The notes under the pieces: model-generated
Told to the model about the DNA's origin: nothing
The model's database searches: none
The model's input: only the letters and a program-made list of their open reading frames with translations
Shown: positions 1 through 9,600 of the stretch, piece after piece
Position numbering within the stretch: the first letter of the stretch is position 1
Layout of the letters: the number at the start of each line of letters is the position of its first letter
Translations under genes and position numbers: made by a program
From: Pseudomonas wadenswilerensis
Lineage (GTDB): Bacteria > Pseudomonadota > Gammaproteobacteria > Pseudomonadales > Pseudomonadaceae
DNA: 64,000 nt
Reading direction: 5' to 3'
NCBI RefSeq assembly: GCF_900497695.1
Contig: NZ_UIDD01000010.1
Location: 434,001 to 498,000 of the forward strand

Positions 1-78
1 GGCACGCCAGCCGCGGGACATGTGTGCCAGCTGCATCCCGAATTTGTGTTGGTCGGTCAACGGCATAGAGAAACTCAT
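1..78 (-). CDS. MarR-family transcriptional regulator, N-terminal 26 residues only
   Basis: The reverse strand reads MSFSMPLTDQHKFGM and continues to ...MSRGWRA before the window ends, with no stop. From memory, this start (PLTD-H-FGMQLA-MSRGWR) is typical of Pseudomonas MarR-family winged-helix repressors; the DNA-binding domain itself lies outside the window. Two in-frame ATGs are possible, at 78 and at 66. Neither has a strong ribosome binding site. A short palindrome lies 8 bases upstream of the first ATG and would suit autorepression. Family assignment rests on only 26 residues. Confidence 0.55.
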   Translation of the reverse strand, partial: MSFSMPLTDQHKFGMQLAHMSRGWRA

Positions 79-85
79 TATCAGA

Positions 86-98
86 ACTAATTATTAGT
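86..98. promoter_or_regulatory. Possible MarR operator (6-bp inverted repeat)
   Basis: ACTAAT-T-ATTAGT is a perfect 6-bp inverted repeat with a one-base spacer in an AT-rich stretch, 8 bases upstream of the marR-like start. MarR proteins commonly bind such short AT-rich palindromes next to their own gene. The function is inferred from position and symmetry. Confidence 0.35.
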
Positions 99-184
99 CA
101 GCTAACCATGACCTTGAGCCACAGGCAAGGCTCATACAGCTGCCGGTGGCTCGATAATCGTTATAAATGATGACAAAGCCGGAT

Positions 185-2323
185 TTACATCTCGAATTCG
201 GCGGCCAGTGCCGCGCGCACGCAATACAGCACCCCTTCAGGTACTCGCCCGCCAAACTGTTCGGCAATGGCCGACACCGGCGGCAACTCGCCTTCGCCAT
301 CGAGGAAGGCATCCTGTATCTCGCCCAACAGGTCTTCCGGCAGGTCCAGGGCCTGGTCCAGCGACAGCTCCTGGCGGCCAATGGCTTCGGCGAGCAGGCT
401 GTAGACGTTCTTTTCGCTGCAGTTCAACTGCCCGGCGATCTGCATCGGGGTCATGCCGGCCCGGGCCAGGCTGACCAGTTCGTGACGCAGGTCGGTGACG
501 ATTTTCGGCGCCTCGACACCGCCGCCCAGCACTTCGAGGAAAGCGTCGCCGTAACGCTCCAGCTTGCGCGCACCCACGCCGCTGACCCGGCCCATCTCGC
601 TGAGGCTGGTGGGCTGGCTGCGCAGCATCTCCAGCAAGGTCGAGTCGGGGAAGATCACATAAGGCGGTACGCCGTGCTCTTCGGCCAGCTTGCGGCGCAG
701 CGCGCGCAGGGCTTCCCACTGCTCGCGCTCGTCGCCACGCACCAGCTGGCTGGCCGGGCTGCCGCCACTGCTGCTGCCACCCTTGCTGCTGGTTTGTGGC
801 TTGAGGTCCTTGCGCAGCTCGAGGCTGATTTCACCGCGCAGCAACGGCCGGCAGGTGTCGGACAGGCGCAGGCCACCGTAGCCTTCGAGGTCGATGTCGG
901 CCAGACCGCGTGCCACCAGCTGGCGGAACAGCGAGCGCCAGTCGTGCTCGGAACGGTCCTTGCCAACGCCATACACGGCCAGCTTCTCGTGGCCGAAGTT
1001 ACGGATTTTTTCGTTATCGCGACCGAGCAATACGTCCACCAGGTGACCGACGCCATAGCGTTGACCGGTACGGTACACCGCCGACAGCGCCTGGCGCGCA
1101 GGCTCGGTGGCATCCCAGGTCTGCACGCCATCGATGCAGTTGTCGCAGTGGCCACACGGCTGCGGCAGCTCTTCATCGAAGTAGTTGAGCAGGATCTGGC
1201 GACGGCAGCGGGTTTCTTCACACAGGGCAAGCATGGCGTCGAGCTTGTGTTGCTCGATGCGCTTGTGACGCTCGTCACCCTCGGAGTTCTGCAGCATCTG
1301 CTTGAGCATCACCATGTCCTGCAGGCCGTAGGCCATCCAGGCGTCGGCGGGCAGGCCGTCACGACCGGCACGGCCGGTTTCCTGGTAGTAGGCCTCGAGC
1401 GACTTGGGCAGGTCCAGGTGGGCGACGAAGCGCACGTTGGGTTTGTCGATGCCCATGCCGAATGCGATGGTGGCAACCATGATCAGGCCTTCCTCGTTGA
1501 GGAAGCGCCGCTGGTTGGACGCCCGGGTCTCGGCAGGCAGGCCGGCGTGATAAGGCAAGGCCGGGAAGCCCTGCTCGCAGAGGTAGGCCGCTACGTCGTC
1601 GACCTTCTTGCGCGACAGGCAGTAGACGATACCGGCGTTGCCGCGCCGCTCGCCGAGGAACGCCAGCAACTGCTTGCGCGGCTGCTCCTTGGGCACGATG
1701 CGGTAGAAAATGTTCGGCCGGTCGAAACTCGACAGGAAGCGCTCGGCGTTCTGCAGGTGCAGGCGGGTGACGATCTCTTCACGGGTGCGCATGTCCGCGG
1801 TGGCGGTCAGGGCGATGCGCGGCACATTGGGGAACAGTTCGGCCAGTTGCCCCAGTTGCAGGTACTCGGGGCGGAAGTCATGGCCCCACTGCGACACACA
1901 GTGGGCTTCATCGATGGCGAACAGGGCGATGTCGAGGGTACGCAAAAAGTCGAGCATGCGCGGCTGCACCAGGCGTTCAGGGGCCAGGTAGAGCATCTTC
2001 ACTTCGCCCCGGCGGATACGCCCGGCCAGTTCGCGCTGCTGCTCGGCGCTGAGGGTGGAGTTCAGCGAGGCTGCGGCGACGCCCAGCTCGTCGAGGGTCG
2101 CCACCTGATCATCCATCAGCGCGATCAAAGGCGACACCACCACCGCCAGGCCCGGGCGCAGCAGGGCCGGGACCTGGAAGCAGAGGGACTTGCCGCCGCC
2201 GGTGGGCATCAGTACCAGCGCATCGCCACCCTTGGCCACGCACTCGATGATCGCACCCTGGCGTCCCCGAAAGCTGTCGTAACCGAAGATGTCCTTGAGG
2301 ACGCGCTGAGCCTGTTCGAGCAT
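185..2323 (-). CDS. recQ: ATP-dependent DNA helicase RecQ
   Basis: RecQ is a 3'-5' superfamily 2 helicase of the RecF recombination-repair pathway. The 712-residue product starts MLEQAQRVLKDIFGYDSF. It shows Walker A PTGGGKSLCFQ (about residues 45-55), the DEAH box IDEAHC, helicase motifs V/VI (GRAGRDG), the zinc-binding RecQ-Ct cysteines (CRRQ...CGHCDNC) and an HRDC domain near residues 520-600. A C-terminal extension of about 100 residues contains a helix-turn-helix-like segment, which is usual in Pseudomonas RecQ. The start at 2323 is chosen because GGAG lies 7 bases upstream; the open frame extends 44 codons further without a ribosome binding site. It is divergent from the YecA-family gene. 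Confidence 0.95.
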   Translation of the reverse strand: MLEQAQRVLKDIFGYDSFRGRQGAIIECVAKGGDALVLMPTGGGKSLCFQVPALLRPGLAVVVSPLIALMDDQVATLDELGVAAASLNSTLSAEQQRELAGRIRRGEVKMLYLAPERLVQPRMLDFLRTLDIALFAIDEAHCVSQWGHDFRPEYLQLGQLAELFPNVPRIALTATADMRTREEIVTRLHLQNAERFLSSFDRPNIFYRIVPKEQPRKQLLAFLGERRGNAGIVYCLSRKKVDDVAAYLCEQGFPALPYHAGLPAETRASNQRRFLNEEGLIMVATIAFGMGIDKPNVRFVAHLDLPKSLEAYYQETGRAGRDGLPADAWMAYGLQDMVMLKQMLQNSEGDERHKRIEQHKLDAMLALCEETRCRRQILLNYFDEELPQPCGHCDNCIDGVQTWDATEPARQALSAVYRTGQRYGVGHLVDVLLGRDNEKIRNFGHEKLAVYGVGKDRSEHDWRSLFRQLVARGLADIDLEGYGGLRLSDTCRPLLRGEISLELRKDLKPQTSSKGGSSSGGSPASQLVRGDEREQWEALRALRRKLAEEHGVPPYVIFPDSTLLEMLRSQPTSLSEMGRVSGVGARKLERYGDAFLEVLGGGVEAPKIVTDLRHELVSLARAGMTPMQIAGQLNCSEKNVYSLLAEAIGRQELSLDQALDLPEDLLGEIQDAFLDGEGELPPVSAIAEQFGGRVPEGVLYCVRAALAAEFEM

Positions 2324-2568
2324 AAAAACTCCAAAAATCGCAGAACCATCCTGGGCACAGGCTGGACGAAAAACCCGCCTGCCACACTCAAAAATGCGTA
2401 AGCGGTTTTTACCCGCCCCCGTTATTGCGAGGGTCGCGGGATAAAAATCGGGCATTATACCGGAGCCTGCGCCCGCGCAGGATGCTCTGCGATAGACGTC
2501 TTCCTTTGCCTCGTTTGCGCTGCAAGGTGCTAGAATTCAGTATCGTTTATTCCCAAGGTAGCCCCGTA

Positions 2569-3156
2569 ATGTCCTTCGCCGAGCAATTGACCCGCCTGCA
2601 AGCCTTCCTCGACGCCGACGAGCTGCACGAAGAGGCGCTGGACTACGTTGCCGCCCACGGCTACATGACCGCGCTGTCGATCTGTGCCGAGTCGGTTCCG
2701 GACCGCGAATGGATCGACGCCCTGTTCGCCGAAGAGCCGCATTACAAGGACGACGCCGAGCGCGAAGCCATCGAAGGCACCCTGCTCGCCCTCAAGGCCC
2801 ACATCGCCCGCCAGCTGGCCAGCGACGAAGAGTTCGAGCTGCCATGCGACCTCGACCTGGGTGACGAGCCGGACGACTCCGACCTGCGCGGCTGGTGCAT
2901 CGGCTTCATGGAGGGCGTGTTCCTGCGCGAAGAGGCCTGGTTCGAATCGGCTGAAGAAGAAGTCAGCGAGATGCTCCTGCCGATCATGGTCGGTTCCGGC
3001 CTGTTTGATGAGCAGCCTGAGTTCGCCGACATCGCCAGCGATGCCAACCTGATGGACGACATGATTGTGCAGATCCCGGAAGCGCTCACCGCGCTGTACC
3101 TGCTGCTGCACGCTCCGGACGAGAAGCCAGCCCTGCTCAAACCTCGCCACCACTGA
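2569..3156 (+). CDS. YecA/YgfB-family (UPF0149) protein
   Basis: This 195-residue, strongly acidic, mostly helical protein (start MSFAEQLTRLQAFLDADE) matches the UPF0149 (YecA/YgfB) family in its N-terminal helical bundle and the central RGWCIGFMEGVF segment. The C-terminal SEC-C zinc motif of longer YecA proteins is absent. Family members have unclear function; P. aeruginosa YgfB has been linked to regulation, and this protein need not share that role. The ATG at 2569 is preceded by AAGGT about 8 bases upstream. It is followed 10 bases later by the YbaN-family gene, so the two probably form an operon. Confidence 0.85.
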   Translation: MSFAEQLTRLQAFLDADELHEEALDYVAAHGYMTALSICAESVPDREWIDALFAEEPHYKDDAEREAIEGTLLALKAHIARQLASDEEFELPCDLDLGDEPDDSDLRGWCIGFMEGVFLREEAWFESAEEEVSEMLLPIMVGSGLFDEQPEFADIASDANLMDDMIVQIPEALTALYLLLHAPDEKPALLKPRHH

Positions 3157-3166
3157 GTCGGCGTCA

Positions 3167-3532
3167 ATGCGCTACCTGCTGCTGGCCACCGGCTGGCTCA
3201 GCGTTGCGCTGGGGGTGATCGGGATCTTCCTGCCGGTACTGCCCACCACCCCGTTCCTGCTGCTGGCCGCTGCGTGCTTTGCGCGCAGCTCGCCGCGCTT
3301 TCACCACTGGCTGGTCAACCACCCGCGGCTCGGGCCGTGGATTCGTGACTACCTCAGCGGCGAAGGCATTCCCCTCAAAGGCAAACTCTACGCCATCGCC
3401 CTGATGTGGCTGAGCATTGGCCTGTCCTGCTACCTGGTGCCGCTGATCTGGGCGCGTGGCTTCATGCTCACCAGCGCGGTGCTGGTGAGCATTTACATCT
3501 TGCGGCAGAAGACCCTGCGGCGCCCGTCCTGA
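3167..3532 (+). CDS. YbaN-family (DUF454) inner membrane protein
   Basis: A 121-residue membrane protein starting MRYLLLATGWLSVALGVIG. The first 45 residues carry the family signature (GWLSVALGVIGIFLPVLPTT followed by PFLLLAAACFARSS), then a hydrophilic segment (HHWLVNHPRLGPWI) and two further hydrophobic helices. DUF454/YbaN proteins are small inner membrane proteins of unknown biochemical role. The start lies 10 bases after the stop of the YecA-family gene, which suggests co-transcription. It is followed by a REP pair before the convergent adhesin gene. Confidence 0.88.
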   Translation: MRYLLLATGWLSVALGVIGIFLPVLPTTPFLLLAAACFARSSPRFHHWLVNHPRLGPWIRDYLSGEGIPLKGKLYAIALMWLSIGLSCYLVPLIWARGFMLTSAVLVSIYILRQKTLRRPS

Positions 3533-3551
3533 GACAGCCCCCACAGATCTT

Positions 3552-3656
3552 TGTGGGAGCTGGCTTGCCAGCGATGAGGCCATTGCAGTCAGCACATCAG
3601 GTACTGGCTGAATTGCGACCGCTGCGCGCTCGATCGCTGGCAAGCCAGCTCCCACA
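3552..3656. repeat. REP pair (perfect 24-bp inverted arms)
   Basis: A 24-base copy of the REP motif at 3552-3575 (tgtgggagctggcttgcc and agcgat) is matched by its exact reverse complement at 3633-3656, separated by 57 bases. It sits between the convergent YbaN-family and adhesin genes, where it may form a cruciform or a transcript-end hairpin. Confidence 0.85.
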
Positions 3657-3667
3657 GGCCTACACCG

Positions 3668-6600
3668 TCAGACGGTATCCACCTTCAACGAATGATCATT
3701 GAGCATGCCGTTGATGATCGTCGCCGTGTCCTGCCCCGCCGCAACCACCCCGCCCGCCCCTGCCGTCACGCCGTAGTGCTGGGCCAGGTTTACCCCTGCC
3801 AGGTCGATGGTCTGGGTCGGAGCCGCCCCCGCTACCGAACTGACCTCGATGGTCGACACCACGCTGGCGCCACTGCCGGTGACCTTGAAGTGCAGGTAGT
3901 CATCCAGCGACGCTGTCGTCGTATTCTCACCCTGCAGCAGTTGCGACAGGTCCAGATGATCGGTGCCAGGCGTAAAGTCAGTGACCACGTCATGGCCGGT
4001 GTTGCCCTGCTGATACAAAAAGGTATCGCTGCCGGTGCCGCCGGTCAGCGTGTTGTTGCCCGGCCCGCCGATCAGTACATCGTCGCCGCCGCCACCGATC
4101 AGGGTGTCGTTGCCCAGGCCGCCGTGGAGCAGGTTGGCATTGCCGTTGCCGGTCAGGGTGTCGTTGTAGTCAGTACCGATCAGGTTCTCGATCGCCACCA
4201 GGGTGTCGGTGCCCGCGCCACCGGTATTCTGTCCACCGGCAGTATTGAGGTTGACCGTCACGGCGCTGGCGGCACCGCTATAACTGGCGGTGTCGATACC
4301 TGCGCCACCGTCGAGCAGGTCATCGCCGGCACCACCGATCAGCTGGTCATTGCCGTCACCACCGTAAAGGAAGTCGTTGCCATCCCCACCGATCAGGACG
4401 TCATTACCGGCACCGGCATTGAGGGTGTCATTACCGGCGCCTGCCAGCAGGGTATCGTCGCCGCCGGTACCGGTGAGGGTGTTGCCCTCCTGATACGTGA
4501 TGTCGACATTGCCAGTGCTGCTGCCGCCATGCCCGTCGCTGAGGGTATAGGTGCCGTTGTAGGTCTCGTTTTGCGCGTTGGAATAGTCGACTGTCATGGT
4601 CAACGCATAGTTTTCAGCGTTGTTGACGTTGCTGCCCGACGTGTTGGTCAGGTTGACCAGGTGAATGCTGTAGACACCATCATGACTGGCGGTAAAGGTG
4701 TTTCCGTCAGCGATGGTCTGATAGCTGCCGTTCTCATCCTTCCACTCCATCAGGATGTTGCCCGTCGGCCGGTCGTGATCCAGCTTGAGGGTCTCACCTT
4801 TTTTCAAGGTGACCGTCAGCACGTCCTCGTCGTTGGCATTGTTCGCGGTCACGTTGCCCAGGTAGCCGTTGACGATCAGCGCGGCAGTCATGGCGTTGGC
4901 CGGGCCTCTGAAAGCGCTGCGCGGCAGGTCCCGGAGCTGGTTGGCAGCCGAGTTGCCGGTACTGCTGAAGTTGACCTGCGGCGGTGTTGCGCTGCCCACC
5001 GTGAAGCCGGCGCCTTTGGCTGCCCAGCCGGTTTCGAAGGTGGTCGTCGAAGCCACACTGAGTCGGTCATTGTTGGCATCGCTGTCATTGGCCAGCAGTG
5101 CCGCGGCCGGTACCACGATGCTGCTGGAGAGGATGTTGCTGATGATGTGATCGGCGCCCGCTACCGGCGCGGTGTTGGTGTAGACCTTCACCACCAGGTT
5201 GGCGCTGCTCAGGTCGCCGTCGTTGTCGCTGGCAGTGAAACCGATGTTTTCCGTCCTGGTGCTGCCAGTGTCCTTCGGCGGTGTGTAGGTAAATTCACCG
5301 GTATCCATGTCGACCAGCAAGGTGCCACCGAGCACGGTCTTGATGTTGAAGGTGTTGGTCACCGTATCGAAGCTGCCACGGTCGGTTCCACTGGCGGTAT
5401 AGCTGCCTTGGCCATTATTGGCCTTGGGATCGTAAGTGTAGGTGGTGCCGTCGACCAGCAGCGACTTGATGAAGCCGCCGTCGGCGCCGAGGATTCCGCC
5501 ACTCAACAGGCTGCCGGTGATCGGCGCACCCTGCACTGTGCCGGACAACACCGAGTTGAGCTGGCTGAGGTCGGTGACCACGGTAGCATTGGTGTCGGTG
5601 TGGGTACTGCCATCGTAGGACAATGGATTGAGGTTTTCGGCATTGACGCCGCCGCCCAGGCCAATGGCATAGGATTTGACGCCATTGTTGTCGAGGAAAG
5701 TCTCCCAGGCGGCTTCCCGAGGCGCGGTAATGGAATGCCCCGAAGTCGGAGCACCGTCGGAGAAGAAGTACACGATGTTCTGCGCCCCGGCTATCTTGCC
5801 ACCGGTGGTGTAGGCCGATTGCGCCGTATCGATCGCCGAGTCGTAATAGGTCGAGCCGTTCGCGCTCAGGCCGTTGACGATTGTCTTGGCCTGGTCGACG
5901 GTCACCCAGACTGCCGATTGCTGGTCGGCACCGCTGGAGAAGGTCACCAGTTGCACCTTCACATCGCCCATCTCGTCGTACTTGTCGAGCAATGCGTTGA
6001 TCGCCTGCTTGGCCAGTTGCAGGCGGGTCAGCCCCGGTACGCCGGAAGCTTCGTTCATACTGCCGGACACGTCGATGATCAGCAGCAGGTTGGAATCCAC
6101 CTGCCCCGGCGTCACCGAACGTTCGGCCCCGACCACGCTTGGCACGTCGTCAATGATGTTCACATCAAGGGTGGCATTGGCTGAACTGCCATCCTTGTCA
6201 GTGGCAACAACCGTGATCGCCTCATTCAGGCTGTTGGTGCCATTGGCGTTGGGATGGTTTTCGTTGTCGAGCAAAGTGTAGCTGTACGTCACCACACCGG
6301 TCGCCGGGTTGTAGCCGGTGATGGTGATGGCATTGCCCAATGGCGTGGTGCCGCTTTGCGGGAAGCCATTGACCACACCGCCACTGACGACGCTGACACC
6401 GCCGACGGTCAGGCTTTGCAGGCCGTCAGGGGCGGTTACGGTGAAACTGCCGGTCTGGGTCAGGGCCGGTGAATTCGGGCTGCTGCCGTCGCTGAGGTGC
6501 TTCTCGTAAACGGTCAGCTCACCACCGTTGATGTTGAGGCCGTCAATGGTCACCGGGTTATCAAGGTTGCTGACATTGAGCTTCAGTGTCGCGGTGCTGG

Positions 6601-9600
6601 TGTCACCATCGGCATCGCGCAAGGTGTAGGTAAAGTTTTCGACCCCAGTGCCGCCACCGGGCAGGTTGATGAAATCCGGATCGTTGGCGTTCAGGGTGTA
6701 GGTGTAGGACCCATCGGCAGCCAGCACCAGCGTGCCGTAGGTACCGACGAAGGTTCCACCGGTAATCGGCCCGCTTACGCGGTCGGCACCTTGAACGTCA
6801 TTGGTCAGCACATTACCGGTCAGGGTCAGTTGCGTTTCGCTGGCAGTGACCGCGTTGGTGTCGTTAACCGCCTTCGGTACATCGTCGACGATGTTCACAT
6901 CGATCGAACCGCTTGCCGTGCTGCCATCGGTATCGGTGGCCGTGACGGTAAAGCTCTCGCTCAGGCTGTTTGTATCGTTGGCCGTAGGGTGATTCTCGTT
7001 GTCGAGCAAGGTGTAGGTGTAAGTCACCACACCCGTCGCCGGGTTGTAACCGGTAATGGTCAGGGTATTGCCCAGCGCCGTGGTCGCCGATTGCGGGAAG
7101 GTATTGGCAACGCCCCCGGTAATCACATTGATGCCCTGGACGGTCAGGGTCTGCAGGCCGTCGGGCGCGGTCACGGTGAAGGTGCCGGTCTGGGTCAGGG
7201 CCGGATTGCTCGGGCTGCTGCCATCGCCGAGGTTCTTCTCGTAGACCGTCAGCTCGCCACCGTTGACGTTAAGGCCGTTGAGGGTCACCGGATCGTTGAG
7301 GTTGCTGACGTTCAGCACCAGGTTGGCGGTGCTGGTGTCCCCGTCGGCATCCTTCAGGGTGTAGGTGAAAGTCTCGATGCCGTTACCGCCACCGTGCAGG
7401 TTCTTGAAGTCCGGATTGTTGGCGTTGAGTGTGTAGGTGTAGGAGCCATCGGCGGCCAGCACCAGCGTGCCGTAGGTGCCAGCGAAGGTACCAGCAGTAA
7501 TCGGCCCGGCTGGAATGCGGTCTGCACCCTGCACGTCGTTGGTCAATACATTGCCGGTGAGGGTCAGCTGGTTCTCGGTGGCAGTGACGGCGTTGGTATC
7601 GCCCGCTGCGGCCGGGATGTCGTCGACGATATTGACGTCGATAGAGCCGCTGGCGGTGTTGCCATCGGTGTCAGTGGCGGTCACCGTGAAGCTTTCACTC
7701 AGGCTGTTGGTGTCATTGGCGCTCGGGTGCGCTTCATTGTCGAGCAAGGTGTAGCTGTAGCTGACGACTCCGGTGGCCGGATTGTAGCCGGTAATGGTCA
7801 GCGTGTTGCCCAGGGCCGTGGTTGCCGATTGCGGGAAGGTATTGGCAACGCCCCCGGTAATCACACTGATGCCCTGGACAGTCAGGGTCTGCAGGCCGTC
7901 GGGCGCGGTCACGGTGAAGCTGCCGGACTGGGTCAGGGCCGACGTGTTCGGGCTGCTGCCGTCGCCGAGGTTCTTCTCGTAGACCGTCAGCTCGCCACCG
8001 TTGACGTTCAGGCCATCAAGGGTCACCGGATCGTTGAGGTTGCTGACGTTCAGCACCAGGTTGGCGGTGGACACATCGCCGTCGGCATCGGTCAGCGTGT
8101 AGGCAAAGGTCTCGACGCCGTTACCGCCACCCTGCAGGTTGAAGAAGTCCGGATCGTTGGTGTTGAGCGTATAGGTGTAGGAACCGTCGGCGGCCAGCAC
8201 CAAGGTGCCGTAGGTGCCGACGAAGGTGCCGGCGGTGATCGGCCCGGTCGCCACACGGTCTGCGCCCTGCACATCATTGGTCAGCACGTTGCCGGTCAGG
8301 GTCAGTTGGTTCTCTGTGGCAGTGACCGCGTTGGTATCGCCCGCTGCGGTCGGGATGTCGTCGACGATATTGACGTCGATGGCGCCACTGGCGGTACTGC
8401 CATCGGTGTCGGTCACGCTGACCGTGAAGCTCTCACCGAGACTGTTGATGCCATTGGCTGCGGCATGGGTTTCGTTGTCCACCAGGGTGTAGCTGTAGCT
8501 GACCACGCCGGTTGCCGGGTTGTAACCGGTAATGGTCAGCGTGTTGCCCAGGGCCGTGGTCGCCGACTGCGGGAAGCCGCTGGCCACGCCGCCACTGACC
8601 ACGGTGATGCCGCCGACGGTGAGCGTTTGCACGCCGTCGAGTGCGGTCACGGTGAAGCTGCCGGTCTGGGTCAGGGCCGGCGCATCCGGGCTGCTGCCGT
8701 CGCCGAGGTTCTTCTCGTAAACGGTGAGTTCGCCGCCCTCGACATTCAGGCCATCGAGGGTCACCGGATCATTGAGGTTGCTGACGTTCAGCACCAGGTT
8801 GGCGGTGGACACATCGCCGTCGGCATCGGTCAGCGTGTAGGCAAAGGTCTCGACGCCGTTACCGCCACCCTGCAGGTTGAAGAAGTCCGGATCATTGGTG
8901 TTGAGCGTATAGGTGTAGGAACCATCGGCCGCCAGCACCAGGGTGCCGTAGGTGCCGACGAAGGTGCCGGCGGTGATCGGCCCGGTCGCCACACGGTCTG
9001 CGCCCTGCACATCATTGGTCAGCACGTTGCCGGTCAGGGTCAGTTGGTTCTCTGTGGCAGTGACCGCGTTGGTATCGCCCGCTGCGGTCGGGATGTCGTC
9101 GACGATATTGACGTCGATGGCGCCACTGGCGGTACTGCCATCGGTGTCGGTCACGCTGACCGTGAAGCTCTCACCGAGACTGTTGATGCCATTGGCTGCG
9201 GCATGGGTTTCGTTGTCCACCAGGGTGTAGCTGTAGCTGACCACGCCGGTTGCCGGGTTGTAACCGGTAGTGGTCAGCGTGTTGCCCAGGGCCGTGGTCG
9301 CCGACTGCGGGAAGCCGCTGGCCACGCCGCCACTGACCACGGTGATGCCGCCGACGGTGAGCGTTTGCACGCCGTCGAGTGCGGTCACGGTGAAGCTGCC
9401 GGTCTGGGTCAGGGCCGGCGCATCCGGGCTGCTGCCGTCGCCGAGGTTCTTCTCGTAAACGGTGAGTTCGCCGCCCTCGACATTCAGGCCATCGAGGGTC
9501 ACCGGATCATTGAGGTTGCTGACGTTCAGCACCAGGTTGGCGGTGGACGCATCGCCGTCGGCATCGGTCAGCGTGTAGGCAAAGGTCTCGACGCCGTTAC

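Noticed and set aside
167..2401. Long plus-strand open frame opposite recQ
   Set aside because: The minus strand encodes complete RecQ with all motifs; the complement frame is low-complexity (Gln, Ala, Gly-rich) as expected from antisense GC-rich DNA.
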